Source: JAXDMK01 sp963790325 (GTDB lineage Bacteria > Actinomycetota > Acidimicrobiia > Acidimicrobiales > AC-14). Taken from it: a stretch of 64,000 bases of DNA. Positions 17,678 through 27,029 of the stretch are shown piece after piece. Made by a program: the position numbers and the translations under genes. Each line of letters begins with the position of its first letter. Positions within the stretch are counted from its first letter, which is position 1. The stretch covers positions 248,001-312,000 of the forward strand of contig CAWBNY010000002.1 in assembly GCA_963790325.1 (NCBI GenBank), in the 5' to 3' direction. The notes below the pieces were generated by a model. The model was not told where the DNA came from, did no database searches, and saw only the letters and a program-made list of their open reading frames with translations.

Positions 17678-18157
17678 ATGGCGCAGTACCTACCGCTCCT
17701 GGTCATGCTGATCCTCGCCGGGTTGTTCGCGGGGTTGTCCTTCTTCGCCTCCCGGCTGATGGCGCCGCAGCGCCCCACCGGAGCCAAGGCCGCCCCCTAC
17801 GAGTGCGGCATCGTGCCCGACCGGGAACCGTCGGAGCGCTTCCCGGTGCGCTTCTACCTGGTGGCGATGATCTTCATCATCTTCGACATCGAGATCATCT
17901 TCCTGTTCCCGTGGGCCGTGATCTACCGCGACCTGGGCGCCTTCGGACTGTGGGAGATGCTCATCTTCGCGGTGGCCGTGTTCGTGTCGTTCGTGTACCT
18001 GATCGGCCACGGCGCCCTCAACTGGGGCCCCGTCGCCAGAAGGGTGCCCGTCCCCGAGCGCACCGCGTCCTCCACCGTGCGCCGGGTGGGCGTCGAGAAC
18101 CGCCGGCCTCCGGAGCAGGCACCTGCTCGCTCCCTCGGGGGTGACCCGTGGGCATAG
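17678..18157 (+). CDS. nuoA: NADH-quinone oxidoreductase subunit A (cluster 1)
   Basis: First gene of a complete 14-subunit complex I operon. NuoA is a membrane subunit at the hinge to the peripheral arm. The 159-residue protein has three helices, the conserved loop PYECGIVP and the second-helix motif FDIEIIFLFPWA. A hydrophilic C-terminal extension of about 40 residues after helix three makes it longer than the usual 120-130. No clear promoter is visible in the 43 bases before it, so read-through from the bc operon is likely. It overlaps nuoB by 10 bases. Confidence 0.93.
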   Translation: MAQYLPLLVMLILAGLFAGLSFFASRLMAPQRPTGAKAAPYECGIVPDREPSERFPVRFYLVAMIFIIFDIEIIFLFPWAVIYRDLGAFGLWEMLIFAVAVFVSFVYLIGHGALNWGPVARRVPVPERTASSTVRRVGVENRRPPEQAPARSLGGDPWA

Positions 18158-18702
18158 AGCAGCTCAACCACAACTTCCTCACCGGGAAGCTGGAGGACGT
18201 GGTCAAGTGGGCCCGGCGCAACAGCGTGTGGCCGGCCACTTTCGGCCTGGCCTGCTGCGCCATCGAGATGATGGCCGCCGGCACCGCCCACTTCGACCTG
18301 GCCCGGTTCGGCATGGAGGTCTTCCGGGCCTCTCCCCGCCAGGCCGACCTGATGATCGTCGCCGGCCGGGTGTCGCAGAAGATGGCCCCCGTCTTGCGCC
18401 AGGTCTACGACCAGATGGCGGAGCCCAAGTGGGTCATCTCCATGGGCGTGTGCGCCTCGTCGGGAGGGATGTTCAACAACTACGCCATCGTCCAGGGCGT
18501 CGACCAGATCGTCCCCGTCGACGTCTACACGCCCGGCTGCCCGCCGGGCCCGGAGACGCTGATGCACGGCATCCTCACCCTCCACGAGCTCATCCGTACC
18601 GGTGAGATCACCCGCCGCCGCACCGAGACCGGCGCCGGCGCCGGCCTCACCGTGGCCGGACTCACGGTCGATCGGCCGGTCGCCGTCGCCACGCCCCGCT
18701 AG
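18148..18702 (+). CDS. nuoB: NADH-quinone oxidoreductase subunit B (cluster 1)
   Basis: NuoB carries the terminal cluster N2 that reduces menaquinone. Ligand cysteines are seen in FGLACCAIEMM, SMGVCASSGG and VYTPGCPPGPE. The protein has 184 residues, with a short low-complexity C-terminal tail after the domain. GTG 18148 lies in the end of nuoA. It differs clearly from the second NuoB at 33452-33964, which has SMGSCANCGG and a shorter tail. Confidence 0.95.
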   Translation: MGIEQLNHNFLTGKLEDVVKWARRNSVWPATFGLACCAIEMMAAGTAHFDLARFGMEVFRASPRQADLMIVAGRVSQKMAPVLRQVYDQMAEPKWVISMGVCASSGGMFNNYAIVQGVDQIVPVDVYTPGCPPGPETLMHGILTLHELIRTGEITRRRTETGAGAGLTVAGLTVDRPVAVATPR

Positions 18703-19239
18703 ATGGCGCCCGACGCCCCCGTCGACGCCGGGGCCGAGCCGGAGGCCCCGCCGCCCCCCCCGCCCACGCTCCACGGGGCGCTGCTGTCCGAGTCCCGGGG
18801 CCAGACCGTCGTCCACCCCCACCGGTCGGCCTACTTCGACCTCATCCGGGCCCTGAAGGACGACGGCTTCGTGACGTGCGTCGACCTCTGCGGCGCCGAC
18901 TACCTGGTGAAGAAGAACCGCCCCCTCCCCGACGGCGTGGTCGGCGAGCGGTTCGAGGTGGTGGTCAACCTGCTCTCCCTGGCCGAGCGCCGCCGCGTCC
19001 GGGTGCGGGTGCAGCTCGCCGAGTCCGACCCCCGCCTGCCCTCGATCTACACCCTCCACCCCGGCACCGAGGCCATGGAGCGGGAGGTGTACGACATGTT
19101 CGGCATCCTGTTCGACGGCCACCCCGATCTGTCCCGCATCCTCATGCCCGACGACTGGGAGGGACACCCCCTGCGCAAGGACTACGGCATCGGCCGCATC
19201 CCGGTCCAGTTCAAGGCGCCCAAGGGGAGTGGTACGTGA
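18703..19239 (+). CDS. nuoC: NADH-quinone oxidoreductase subunit C (cluster 1)
   Basis: NuoC is the 30-kDa-type subunit that scaffolds the quinone-reducing part of the peripheral arm. The 178-residue protein has a Pro-rich N-terminus of about 22 residues and the family signature EREVYDMFGILFDGHPDL, then GHPLRKDY. ATG 18703 directly follows the nuoB stop. Unlike its cluster-2 counterpart, it has no internal acidic insert or long tail. It overlaps nuoD by 4 bases (GTGA). Confidence 0.94.
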   Translation: MAPDAPVDAGAEPEAPPPPPPTLHGALLSESRGQTVVHPHRSAYFDLIRALKDDGFVTCVDLCGADYLVKKNRPLPDGVVGERFEVVVNLLSLAERRRVRVRVQLAESDPRLPSIYTLHPGTEAMEREVYDMFGILFDGHPDLSRILMPDDWEGHPLRKDYGIGRIPVQFKAPKGSGT

Positions 19240-20522
19240 CCCAGATCGTCGAGTCCTCGGTGCCCGCCCTCGTCGGTGGACTCGAGTCGCTCCGCGACCC
19301 CGACGCGGTGCTGCGCATCCCCCACCTGCCCGAGTCGGTAGACGAGGTGCCCACCGACGACGAGACGATGATCATCAACATGGGGCCTCAGCACCCCAGC
19401 ACCCACGGGGTGCTGCGGGTGATGATGGAGCTCCGGGGCGAGACGGTGCTGCGGTGCAAGCCGGTGATCGGCTACCTCCACACCGGCATGGAGAAGACGG
19501 GGGAGGACCTCACCTACCTCCAGGGCCCGACCAACACGACCCGCATGGACTACGTCTCCCCTATGTTCAACGAGCTCGTCTTCTCGTTGGCCACCGAGAA
19601 GTTGCTCGACCTCGAGATCCCGGAGCGGGCGACGTGGATCCGCATGCTGCTGTGTGAGCTCAACCGGATGTCGTCGCAGGTCCTGTGGCTGGCCACCAAC
19701 GGCATGGACCTGGGCGCGGTCTCCATGATGATCTACGGCTTCCGCGAGCGGGAGATGATCCTCGCCTTCTTCGAGAAGTGCAGCGGGCTGCGGATGAACC
19801 ACAACTTCATCCGTCCCGGCGGGGTGGCGGCCGACCTCCCCGACGGTTGGCGCGACGACGTGCTCAAGATCCTCGACGTCTTCCCCGGCCGCCTCGACGA
19901 GTACGAGACCCTCCTCACCGGCCAGCCCATCTGGCAGGAGCGCACCCAGGGCGTGGGGATCATCACCGCCGACGAGTGCGTGGCCCTGGGCATCACCGGT
20001 CCCATCCTGCGCTCCACCGGCGTCGACTGGGACCTGCGCCGCGACGCCCCCTACCTGTTCTACGACCAGGTCGACTTCAACGTCGTCGTGGGCACCTACG
20101 GCGACACGTTCGACCGCTACGCCATCCGCCTCAACGAGATCCGGGAGTCGATGGGCATCATCCACCAGATCCTCGAGCGCATGCCCCCCGGCGACTACCG
20201 GGCCCAGGACAAGAAGGTCACCCCGCCCCCCCGGGGCCGCATCGACGAGTCGATGGAAGCCCTCATCCACCACTTCAAGATCTTCACCGAGGGCTTCAAG
20301 GTGCCCGAGGGCGAGGTCTACGTGGCCATCGAGTCCCCCCGGGGCGAGCTCGGCTGCTACCTGGTTTCCGACGGCACGTCGAAGCCCTACCGGATGCACA
20401 TCCGAGGCCCGTCGTTCGTCAACCTCCAGGCCCTCGCCCCGATGATCCGGGGCGGCCTCATCGCCGACGCCGTCGCCATCATCTCCACCGTCGACCCGGT
20501 CATGGGCGAGGTCGACCGGTGA
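19236..20522 (+). CDS. nuoD: NADH-quinone oxidoreductase subunit D (cluster 1)
   Basis: NuoD (428 residues) forms the quinone pocket with NuoB. MGPQHPSTHGVLR near residue 49 and GVDWDLRRDAPY are typical. At the site equivalent to the methylated arginine of mitochondrial NDUFS2 (the HRGxEK segment) this protein has Thr83 in LHTGMEK; the cluster-2 NuoD keeps Arg. The GTG start overlaps the nuoC stop. After the stop there is an 85-base gap to nuoE, unusual in this tightly packed operon and filled by a palindromic repeat. Confidence 0.95.
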   Translation: MTQIVESSVPALVGGLESLRDPDAVLRIPHLPESVDEVPTDDETMIINMGPQHPSTHGVLRVMMELRGETVLRCKPVIGYLHTGMEKTGEDLTYLQGPTNTTRMDYVSPMFNELVFSLATEKLLDLEIPERATWIRMLLCELNRMSSQVLWLATNGMDLGAVSMMIYGFREREMILAFFEKCSGLRMNHNFIRPGGVAADLPDGWRDDVLKILDVFPGRLDEYETLLTGQPIWQERTQGVGIITADECVALGITGPILRSTGVDWDLRRDAPYLFYDQVDFNVVVGTYGDTFDRYAIRLNEIRESMGIIHQILERMPPGDYRAQDKKVTPPPRGRIDESMEALIHHFKIFTEGFKVPEGEVYVAIESPRGELGCYLVSDGTSKPYRMHIRGPSFVNLQALAPMIRGGLIADAVAIISTVDPVMGEVDR

Positions 20523-20530
20523 CTCATGGG

Positions 20531-20581
20531 CAACTGGTGACGAGAATGGTCGCCAGGGCCCCCAGATCCGTCACCGGTTCG
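20531..20581 (+). repeat. Palindromic REP-like repeat, copy 1 (nuoD-nuoE gap)
   Basis: This 51-base stretch matches the reverse complement of 44207-44258 at 43 of 52 positions (counting one flanking base). The outer parts are almost identical (AACTGGTGACG on the left, CAGATCCGTCACCGGTTCG on the right) and most differences lie in the middle. The element is an imperfect inverted repeat able to form a hairpin in RNA. It fills most of the only long gap in the nuoA-N operon. Confidence 0.75.
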
Positions 20582-20607
20582 CACCCGGCTGCGGGTGGGG
20601 GCCGCTG

Positions 20608-21183
20608 ATGGCCCGGCTCACGCCCGACAACGTCCGGCGGTGCAAGGACCTGATCGCCCTCTACCCCCGGAGCCGGTCGGCGCTCATCCCCATGCTCCAC
20701 GTGGCCCAGGAGCAGAACGGGTGGCTGACGCCCGAGTCGATGGAGCACGTGGGCGAGCTGCTCGACATCACGCCGGCCGAGGTCTACGGCACGGCCAGCT
20801 TCTACGACATGCTCTTCACCACGCCGGTGGGTCGTCACCTGGTGTCGGTGTGCACCAACCTGGCCTGCCTCCTCAACGGCGGGATGGAGCTGCTCGAGCA
20901 CGCCGAGGCCAGCCTGGGCGTCGCCGCCGGGGGCACCACCGACGACGGAGAGTTCACCCTGGAAGAGGTCGAGTGCATCGCCTTCTGCGGCGCCGCCCCC
21001 TGCCTGGCCGTGAACTGGCGCTTCTTCGGCTCCGTCACCGCCGACTCTTTCGACCACCTGGTCGACGACCTCCGCCAGGGACGGCTGGCCGACGAGGTGC
21101 CGCCCCACGGCACCCTCTGCCGGGTGCGGCGCACGGTCGGGCTCACCGCCGGCGACACCGCCGCCGGAGCGGACGGCGCCTGA
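20608..21183 (+). CDS. nuoE: NADH-quinone oxidoreductase subunit E
   Basis: NuoE is the 24-kDa-type [2Fe-2S] subunit of the NADH dehydrogenase module. The 191-residue protein has the helical N-terminal domain (QEQNGWLTPESM) and a thioredoxin-like domain with cluster ligands in CTNLAC and CIAFCGAAPC. The cluster spacing is normal for the family. Its stop overlaps the nuoF start by one base. This module (E, F, G) exists only in cluster 1. Confidence 0.95.
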   Translation: MARLTPDNVRRCKDLIALYPRSRSALIPMLHVAQEQNGWLTPESMEHVGELLDITPAEVYGTASFYDMLFTTPVGRHLVSVCTNLACLLNGGMELLEHAEASLGVAAGGTTDDGEFTLEEVECIAFCGAAPCLAVNWRFFGSVTADSFDHLVDDLRQGRLADEVPPHGTLCRVRRTVGLTAGDTAAGADGA

Positions 21184-22484
21184 TGCTCACCGACGCCAGC
21201 CCCATCGTCACCGCCCGCCTGGGCGTCCCCAACTCGTGGACCCTCAAGGCCTACCTGGAGACGGGCGGCTACGCCGGCCTGCGCAAGGCGCTCTCCATGA
21301 CCCCGGAGGAAGTCGGAGCCGAGGTCATGACGGCCAACCTCCTCGGACGGGGCGGCGCCGGGTTCGAGGTCGGCCGCAAGTGGTCGATGCTGGCCAAGCC
21401 CCGTCCCGCCTACCTGGTGATCAACGGCGACGAGAGCGAGCCCTGCACCTACAAGGACCACATGCTCCTCGAGGCCGATCCCCACCAGATAATCGAGGGC
21501 ACCCTGATCTGCGCCTACGCGGTCGGGGCGGCCCAGGCCTTCATCTTCGTGCGGGGCGAGTTCGCCCTCGGGATCGAGCGCATGACCGCCGCCCTCAACG
21601 AGGCCTACGCCTACGGCGCCGCCGGCAGGAACATCTTCGGCTCCGACTTCTCCGTCGACGTGGTCGTCCACCCCGGTGCCGGCGCCTACATCTGCGGCGA
21701 GGAGACCGCCCTCCTCGAGAGCCTGGAGGGCAAGCGGGGCTTCCCCCGCGACAAGCCCCCCTACTTCCCGGCGGTCAAGGGCCTCTACATGCAGCCCACG
21801 ATCGTCAACAACGTGGAGAGCGTCTCCAACCTGCCCTGGATCGTCCTCAACGGCGGCGAGGGCTTCAAGTCCCTCGGCCAGGGCCGGTCCACCGGCACCC
21901 GCATCTTCTCCCTCTCGGGTCACGTCCGCCAGCCGGCCAACTACGAGATCGAGATGAGCAAGACCACGTTCCGGGACCTCATCTACGACCCCAAGCTCGG
22001 CGGTGGCATCCGCCACGACAACCAGCTCAAGGCGTTCATCCCCGGGGGGGCGTCGGCCCCGTGGTTCGGGCCCGACCAGGTGGACATGGCCCTCGACCAG
22101 GACGCGGTCGGCAAGGCCGGCTCCATGCTCGGCTCCGGGTCGGTCATCGTGATGGACCACACCACCTGCATGGTGCGGGCCGCGTGGCGGATCACCCGCT
22201 TCTTCCACCGGGAGTCGTGCGGTCAGTGCACCCCCTGCCGGGAGGGCGGCGGGTGGCTCGACAAGGTCCTGCGCCGCATCGAACTGGGCGCGGGGCGGGA
22301 GTCCGACCTCGATCTCCTGCTCGACGTGTGCGACAACATCGCCCCCGGTTTGTCATGGCCGCCGCAAAAGACCACGATCTGCGTTCTCGGCCCGTCGATC
22401 CCGTCCTCCATCACCTCGGCCATCCGCATGTTCAGGGACGAGTTCCTCGTCCACATCAAAGAGGGCGGCTGTCCGTTTGCCTGA
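21183..22484 (+). CDS. nuoF: NADH-quinone oxidoreductase subunit F (FMN and NADH binding)
   Basis: NuoF (433 residues) oxidises NADH via FMN. The glycine-rich LLGRGGAGFEVGRKW and NGDESEPCTYKD bind NADH/FMN; the N3 [4Fe-4S] ligands lie in ESCGQCTPCREG with a further cysteine near the C-terminus. The protein is complete and normal in length. ATG 21183 overlaps the nuoE stop (TGATG), and the C-terminus overlaps the proposed nuoG start by 8 bases. Confidence 0.96.
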   Translation: MLTDASPIVTARLGVPNSWTLKAYLETGGYAGLRKALSMTPEEVGAEVMTANLLGRGGAGFEVGRKWSMLAKPRPAYLVINGDESEPCTYKDHMLLEADPHQIIEGTLICAYAVGAAQAFIFVRGEFALGIERMTAALNEAYAYGAAGRNIFGSDFSVDVVVHPGAGAYICGEETALLESLEGKRGFPRDKPPYFPAVKGLYMQPTIVNNVESVSNLPWIVLNGGEGFKSLGQGRSTGTRIFSLSGHVRQPANYEIEMSKTTFRDLIYDPKLGGGIRHDNQLKAFIPGGASAPWFGPDQVDMALDQDAVGKAGSMLGSGSVIVMDHTTCMVRAAWRITRFFHRESCGQCTPCREGGGWLDKVLRRIELGAGRESDLDLLLDVCDNIAPGLSWPPQKTTICVLGPSIPSSITSAIRMFRDEFLVHIKEGGCPFA

Positions 22485-25203
22485 CAACGACGTGCCGAAG
22501 AGCGGTGTGACAGTGGAGACCTTCTCGATCACCGTCGACGGCAACGCGATCGAGGCCCGTAAGGGCGAGATGCTCATCGCCGCCGCCGAGCGGGGCGGCG
22601 TCTACATCCCCCGGTTCTGCTGGCACAAGCGGCTGCGGCCGGTCGGGATGTGCCGGATGTGCCTGGTCGAGGTCAAGAACCCTCGCGGCTGGGGTCTCGC
22701 CCCCGCGTGCTACGTCCCGGTAGCCGACGGCCAGGAGGTGATCACCACCTCGCCCAAGGTGAAGAAGGCGCAGGACGGCGTCCTCGAGTTCCTCCTGGTC
22801 AACCACCCCCTCGACTGCCCGGTGTGCGACAGGGGCGGCGAGTGCCCCCTCCAGGACCAGACCTTCGCCTTCGGCCCCGGCGAGAGCCGGATGATCGAGG
22901 AGAAGCGGCACTGGGAGAAGCCGATCCCCATCAACCCCCTCGTGGCCCTCGACCGGGAGCGGTGCATCCAGTGCGCCCGCTGCACCCGCTTCGCCGACGA
23001 GGTGGCGGGCGACGCCGGCATCGACTTCATCGGCCGGGCCGACGGCACCGAGGTCAACACCTTCCCGACGGCGCCGTTCACCTCGAACTTCAGCGCCAAC
23101 ATCGTGCAGATCTGCCCGGTGGGCGCCCTCACGGCCACGCCCTATCGGTTCAAGGCCCGCCCGTGGGACCTCGAGGTGGTGGAGTCCACCTGCACCTTCT
23201 GCTCGGTGGGCTGCCGCATCGCGGTGCAGTCGACCCAGAACAGCCTCATCCGCCACCTGGGCGTCGACAGCGACCCGGTCAACCACGGCTGGCTGTGCGA
23301 CAAGGGCCGCTTCGGCTACGAGGCGGTCGAGTCGGAGGCCCGGCTGGGTGAGCCCATGGTCCGCAGCTCCGAGGGCACCCTCACCGAGACGTCGTGGACC
23401 CTTGCCCTGCAGGCGGCGGCCGACGGCCTGCGCACGATCGTGGACACCTCGGGACCGGGGGCCGTCGCCGTCATCGGTGGGGCCCGCCTGGCCAACGAGG
23501 ACGCCTACGCCTGGTGCCGGCTGGCCAAGTCGGTGCTCGGCACCGACAACGTCGACTGCCAGTTGGGCGACGGGCTGCCGGCCGAGGTGGTGCTCGGCCT
23601 CCCCCAGGCGACGATCGACGAGGCGTGCCGGGCGTCGGCCGTCCTCATCATCGGGCCCGACCTCAAGGAGGAGCTGCCCGTCCTCTACCTGCGGCTGCGG
23701 GAAGCGGTGGTCGACAAGGGCGTGCCCCTGGTGGAGCTGGTGCCGGCCGGCACCGGGCTCACCCGCCACGCCGCGGTCAGCCTCAAGCACCGTCCGGGCG
23801 AGGCCGGGGCGGTGGCCCGGGCCCTGGCCGGGGCGATCGCCGGTGCTCGCGTCGCGGCCGAAGGGGCCGGGGGCGTGCCCGGGGCCGACATCGTCAAGGC
23901 CGCCGACATCCTCCACCAGGACGGCGTGGTCGTCGTCCTCGGCCGGCCGTCGCTGGCCGAGCCCGCCTCCTCGACGGTCGACGCGGCCGGGGTGCTCGCC
24001 GGCGCCTTGCCCGGCGTCCGCTTCCTGCCCGCTCTCCGCCGGGCCAACGTGCGGGGCGCCCTCGACATGGGCCTCGCCCCCGGCCTCCTCCCCGGCCGGG
24101 TGTCCCTCGACGGCGGCGGGTCGTGGTTCGGATCCGGTTCGGCCTGGGGCTCGGTGCCCGCGGCGCGCGGCCTCGACACCACCGCCATCCTCCAGGCCGC
24201 GGTCGACCACAACGTCCACGCCCTGATCCTCCTGGGCGCGGATCCGTTGTCCGACTTCCCCGATCGCGGCCTCGCCCGGCGGGCGCTCGACGCGGTGGCC
24301 TTCACCGTCGCCGTCGACACCTTCGCCAACCCTTCCGTGCGAGGGGCCGACGTGGTCCTGCCCGCAGCCGGCTTCGCCGAGCGCCCCGGCACCACCACCA
24401 ACATCGAGGGACGGGTCACCCGCCTGGGCCAGAAGGTCACGTCTCCGGGAACGGCGCGGGCCGACTGGATCATCGCCGTCGAGCTCGCCGCCCGGCTCGG
24501 CCGCGACCTCGGCTTCGAGTCGCTCGACGCCATCGCGTCCGAGATCGAGCGCCTGGCCCCGTCCCACGCCGGCCTCAGCCCGGCGGTGCTCACCGCCTTC
24601 GCCAACCGCGACGGCCTCGTCGTCCCCCTCGACAGGCCCCAGGCCCCGCCCACGGCCGACCCGGCGGAGGAAGTCGAGGTCACTGCCGCCCAGGCCCAGG
24701 GCGAGACCCTCCTCCCCGAGCCGGAGCCCGACGCCGGCGCCCCCCTCGAACCGGCCGCCGGTGTCCGCCACCGGCCCGTGGCCACCGCCGAGACCGACGG
24801 CCGACCTCCGCTCCTGCGCTTCGTGCCGGTGGCCGCCATCTCGCCCTCCCCCCCGGTCGACGCCTACTCCCTGCGTCTGGTGTCCGGCCGCTCCCTCTAC
24901 GACGCGGGCGTGCTCGTCCAGCAGTCGCCTGCGCTGGCCGCCCTCGTCCCGGGCGCCTGCCTCCGGGCCCACCCCCACGACCTCGGCCACCTGGGCGTCA
25001 CCACCGGCGACCAGGTCCGGGTCACCTCGTCCCGGGGCTCGCTCACCCTCCAGACGGTGGCCGACGCCACCGTCCTGCGGGGCTCGGCCGTCCTCGCCTT
25101 CAACCAGCCGGGTCCCGGGGCGGCCGACCTCATCGACGCCCACCAGCCGGTCACCGACATCAGAGTCGAGACCGTTGCCCCCGGGTCGGGGCACGTCGGG
25201 TAG
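22477..25203 (+). CDS. nuoG: NADH-quinone oxidoreductase subunit G
   Basis: NuoG (up to 908 residues) is the large iron-sulfur subunit. The N-terminus has a [2Fe-2S] ferredoxin fold (RFCWHKRLRPVGMCRMC), then the His/Cys motif HPLDCPVCDRGGECPLQ, a [4Fe-4S] pair (RCIQCARC and QICPVGA) and the N7 motif CTFCSVGC with a distant WLCDKGRF. A molybdopterin-oxidoreductase-like domain without cofactor follows, with a Pro/Glu-rich linker (about 725-780) and a C-terminal beta domain. TTG 22477 gives the longest product; GTG 22492 or GTG 22507 are possible starts. The stop overlaps nuoH by one base. Confidence 0.94.
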   Translation: MPDNDVPKSGVTVETFSITVDGNAIEARKGEMLIAAAERGGVYIPRFCWHKRLRPVGMCRMCLVEVKNPRGWGLAPACYVPVADGQEVITTSPKVKKAQDGVLEFLLVNHPLDCPVCDRGGECPLQDQTFAFGPGESRMIEEKRHWEKPIPINPLVALDRERCIQCARCTRFADEVAGDAGIDFIGRADGTEVNTFPTAPFTSNFSANIVQICPVGALTATPYRFKARPWDLEVVESTCTFCSVGCRIAVQSTQNSLIRHLGVDSDPVNHGWLCDKGRFGYEAVESEARLGEPMVRSSEGTLTETSWTLALQAAADGLRTIVDTSGPGAVAVIGGARLANEDAYAWCRLAKSVLGTDNVDCQLGDGLPAEVVLGLPQATIDEACRASAVLIIGPDLKEELPVLYLRLREAVVDKGVPLVELVPAGTGLTRHAAVSLKHRPGEAGAVARALAGAIAGARVAAEGAGGVPGADIVKAADILHQDGVVVVLGRPSLAEPASSTVDAAGVLAGALPGVRFLPALRRANVRGALDMGLAPGLLPGRVSLDGGGSWFGSGSAWGSVPAARGLDTTAILQAAVDHNVHALILLGADPLSDFPDRGLARRALDAVAFTVAVDTFANPSVRGADVVLPAAGFAERPGTTTNIEGRVTRLGQKVTSPGTARADWIIAVELAARLGRDLGFESLDAIASEIERLAPSHAGLSPAVLTAFANRDGLVVPLDRPQAPPTADPAEEVEVTAAQAQGETLLPEPEPDAGAPLEPAAGVRHRPVATAETDGRPPLLRFVPVAAISPSPPVDAYSLRLVSGRSLYDAGVLVQQSPALAALVPGACLRAHPHDLGHLGVTTGDQVRVTSSRGSLTLQTVADATVLRGSAVLAFNQPGPGAADLIDAHQPVTDIRVETVAPGSGHVG

Positions 25204-26384
25204 TGGGCGACCCGCTCTACATCGACGGGGTCGACCTCGCCGTCGTCCTGATCGTGCTGCTCAAGGTTGTCGTCGTCTTCGTCTTCCTGCTCGTCGCCGT
25301 CATGCTTATGGTCTGGTTCGAGCGCAAGGTCATCTCCGACATGCAGAACCGGATCGGTCCCAACCGGGCCGGGCCGTGGGGCATCCTCCAGACGCTGGCC
25401 GACGGAACCAAGCTCTTCTTCAAGGAGGACCTCCTCCCCGACAAGGCCGACCGGGTCGTCTTCCGCCTGGCCCCCTACCTGTCGATCCTGCCTGCGTTCG
25501 CGTCGTTCGCCATCATTCCCATCGGCGGCACCATCTCCATCGCCGGTAACGAGACGTACCTCCAGCTGGCGGATCCGCCCATCGGGGTCCTCTTCCTGCT
25601 GGCCATGTCGTCGATCGCGGTCTACGGCGTCATGCTCGCCGGATGGTCCTCGGGCTCGAAGTACCCGCTCCTCGGGTCGGTGCGGGCGTCGGCCCAGATG
25701 GTGTCCTACGAGGCGGCCATGGCCCTGGCGGTGGCGGCGGCGGTCCTGTCCGCCGGATCTTTGTCCACCCACGACATCGTGGCCGCCCAGGACAGCCTCT
25801 TCCGGTGGAACATCTTCTCCCTGGGTGTGGTGCCCTTCGTCGTCTTCCTCATCGCCGCCACCGCCGAGGCCAACCGGCCCCCGTTCGACCTGGTCGAGGC
25901 CGAGCAGGAGCTGGTGGGCGGTTTCCACACCGAGTACTCCTCGATCCGCTTCGCCCTCTTCTTCCTGGCCGAGTTCATGAACACGGTCACCATCTCGGCC
26001 ATGGTGGTCACGCTCTTCCTGGGCGGCCCCAACGGGCCCGCGATCGACTTCCTGCCCACCCTGTGGCCGATCGTCTGGTTCTTCCTGAAGCTGGTGATCT
26101 TCCTCTTCGTCTACGTGTGGCTGCGGGCCACCCTGCCCCGGCTCCGCTACGACCAGCTCATGGACCTGGGGTGGAAGAAGCTCATCCCCGTCTCGCTCTT
26201 CTGGCTGCTCCTGGTGGCGGCCCTCCGCATCGGCCGCATCGAGGGCTGGAACGTGGCCTACGTCCTGGCCGGCGGGGTGGCGGTGGGCGCCCTCGGCTGG
26301 TGGGCCCTGAGCGCGGCCCTGGCCCTGGGCCAGATGGACGACGCCGAGCTGTCCGACAAATCCCTGGAGGAGGTCGTCACCTAG
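25203..26384 (+). CDS. nuoH: NADH-quinone oxidoreductase subunit H (cluster 1)
   Basis: NuoH (393 residues) is the membrane subunit that forms the quinone channel with NuoB and NuoD. Family text includes WFERKVISDMQNRIGPNRAG, AEANRPPFDLVEAEQELVGGF and HTEYSSIRF. Eight helices are expected. The C-terminal segment after VAALRIGRIEG adds one more hydrophobic stretch and an acidic tail. GTG 25203 overlaps the nuoG stop. Compare the cluster-2 NuoH, whose equivalent loop reads QAELTQTPFDMPVAESELV. Confidence 0.95.
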   Translation: MGDPLYIDGVDLAVVLIVLLKVVVVFVFLLVAVMLMVWFERKVISDMQNRIGPNRAGPWGILQTLADGTKLFFKEDLLPDKADRVVFRLAPYLSILPAFASFAIIPIGGTISIAGNETYLQLADPPIGVLFLLAMSSIAVYGVMLAGWSSGSKYPLLGSVRASAQMVSYEAAMALAVAAAVLSAGSLSTHDIVAAQDSLFRWNIFSLGVVPFVVFLIAATAEANRPPFDLVEAEQELVGGFHTEYSSIRFALFFLAEFMNTVTISAMVVTLFLGGPNGPAIDFLPTLWPIVWFFLKLVIFLFVYVWLRATLPRLRYDQLMDLGWKKLIPVSLFWLLLVAALRIGRIEGWNVAYVLAGGVAVGALGWWALSAALALGQMDDAELSDKSLEEVVT

Positions 26385-27029
26385 ATGGGCTACCTCGACG
26401 GGTTCAAGGTCACGTTCAAGCAGATTTTCGAGCCCCGGGTCACCAACGAGTACCCGGACGAGAAGCGGCCCAAGCCGGTCCGATTCCACGGGCGTCACGT
26501 GCTCAACCGGTACGAGGACGGGATGGAGAAGTGCATCGGCTGCGAGCTGTGCGCCGGCGTGTGCCCGGCCCGGTGCATCTACGTCCGCGGCGCCGACAAC
26601 CCCATCGACGCACCCGTCTCGCCCGGCGAGCGCTACGGGTTCGTCTACGAGATCAACTACCTGCGCTGCATCCACTGCGACCTGTGCGTGGAGGCCTGCC
26701 CCACCGAGGCCATCACCGAGTCGAAGCTGTTCGAGTTCTCGTTCACCAACCGCCAGGACGCCATCTACACCCGCGACGAGCTCCTGGTCGACGACGCCGG
26801 CAAGCCTCAACAGCTCCCGTGGGAGGACTGGCGGGAGGGCGACGACGTCAACACGTCGGCGTGGGTCCGGGCCACCGCCCCCTCGGGCGACGTCGACTTC
26901 GAGGGCAAGGTGGCGTGGTCGGGCGAGCTCGGCCGCGGCGTCCGCCCCCCCGAGGAGGGCCAGACCGCCTCCCCGCCCCCCGACCGCCCGTCCAAGAAGG
27001 TCTCCCGCAAGCGCCGCCCAGCCTCATGA
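26385..27029 (+). CDS. nuoI: NADH-quinone oxidoreductase subunit I (cluster 1)
   Basis: NuoI holds clusters N6a and N6b. The 214-residue protein has two [4Fe-4S] motifs, CIGCELCAGVCPARC and CIHCDLCVEACP. A hydrophilic C-terminal tail of about 85 residues, ending in a Lys/Arg-rich segment, extends beyond the conserved domain. ATG 26385 directly follows the nuoH stop; the end overlaps nuoJ by 4 bases. Confidence 0.95.
   Translation: MGYLDGFKVTFKQIFEPRVTNEYPDEKRPKPVRFHGRHVLNRYEDGMEKCIGCELCAGVCPARCIYVRGADNPIDAPVSPGERYGFVYEINYLRCIHCDLCVEACPTEAITESKLFEFSFTNRQDAIYTRDELLVDDAGKPQQLPWEDWREGDDVNTSAWVRATAPSGDVDFEGKVAWSGELGRGVRPPEEGQTASPPPDRPSKKVSRKRRPAS

Noticed and set aside
22456..25194. A 912-codon open frame on the minus strand opposite nuoG
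   Set aside because: It is antisense to a gene with all NuoG motifs, has low-complexity Gly/Arg/Asp composition and no family resemblance; it follows from GC-rich codon usage.
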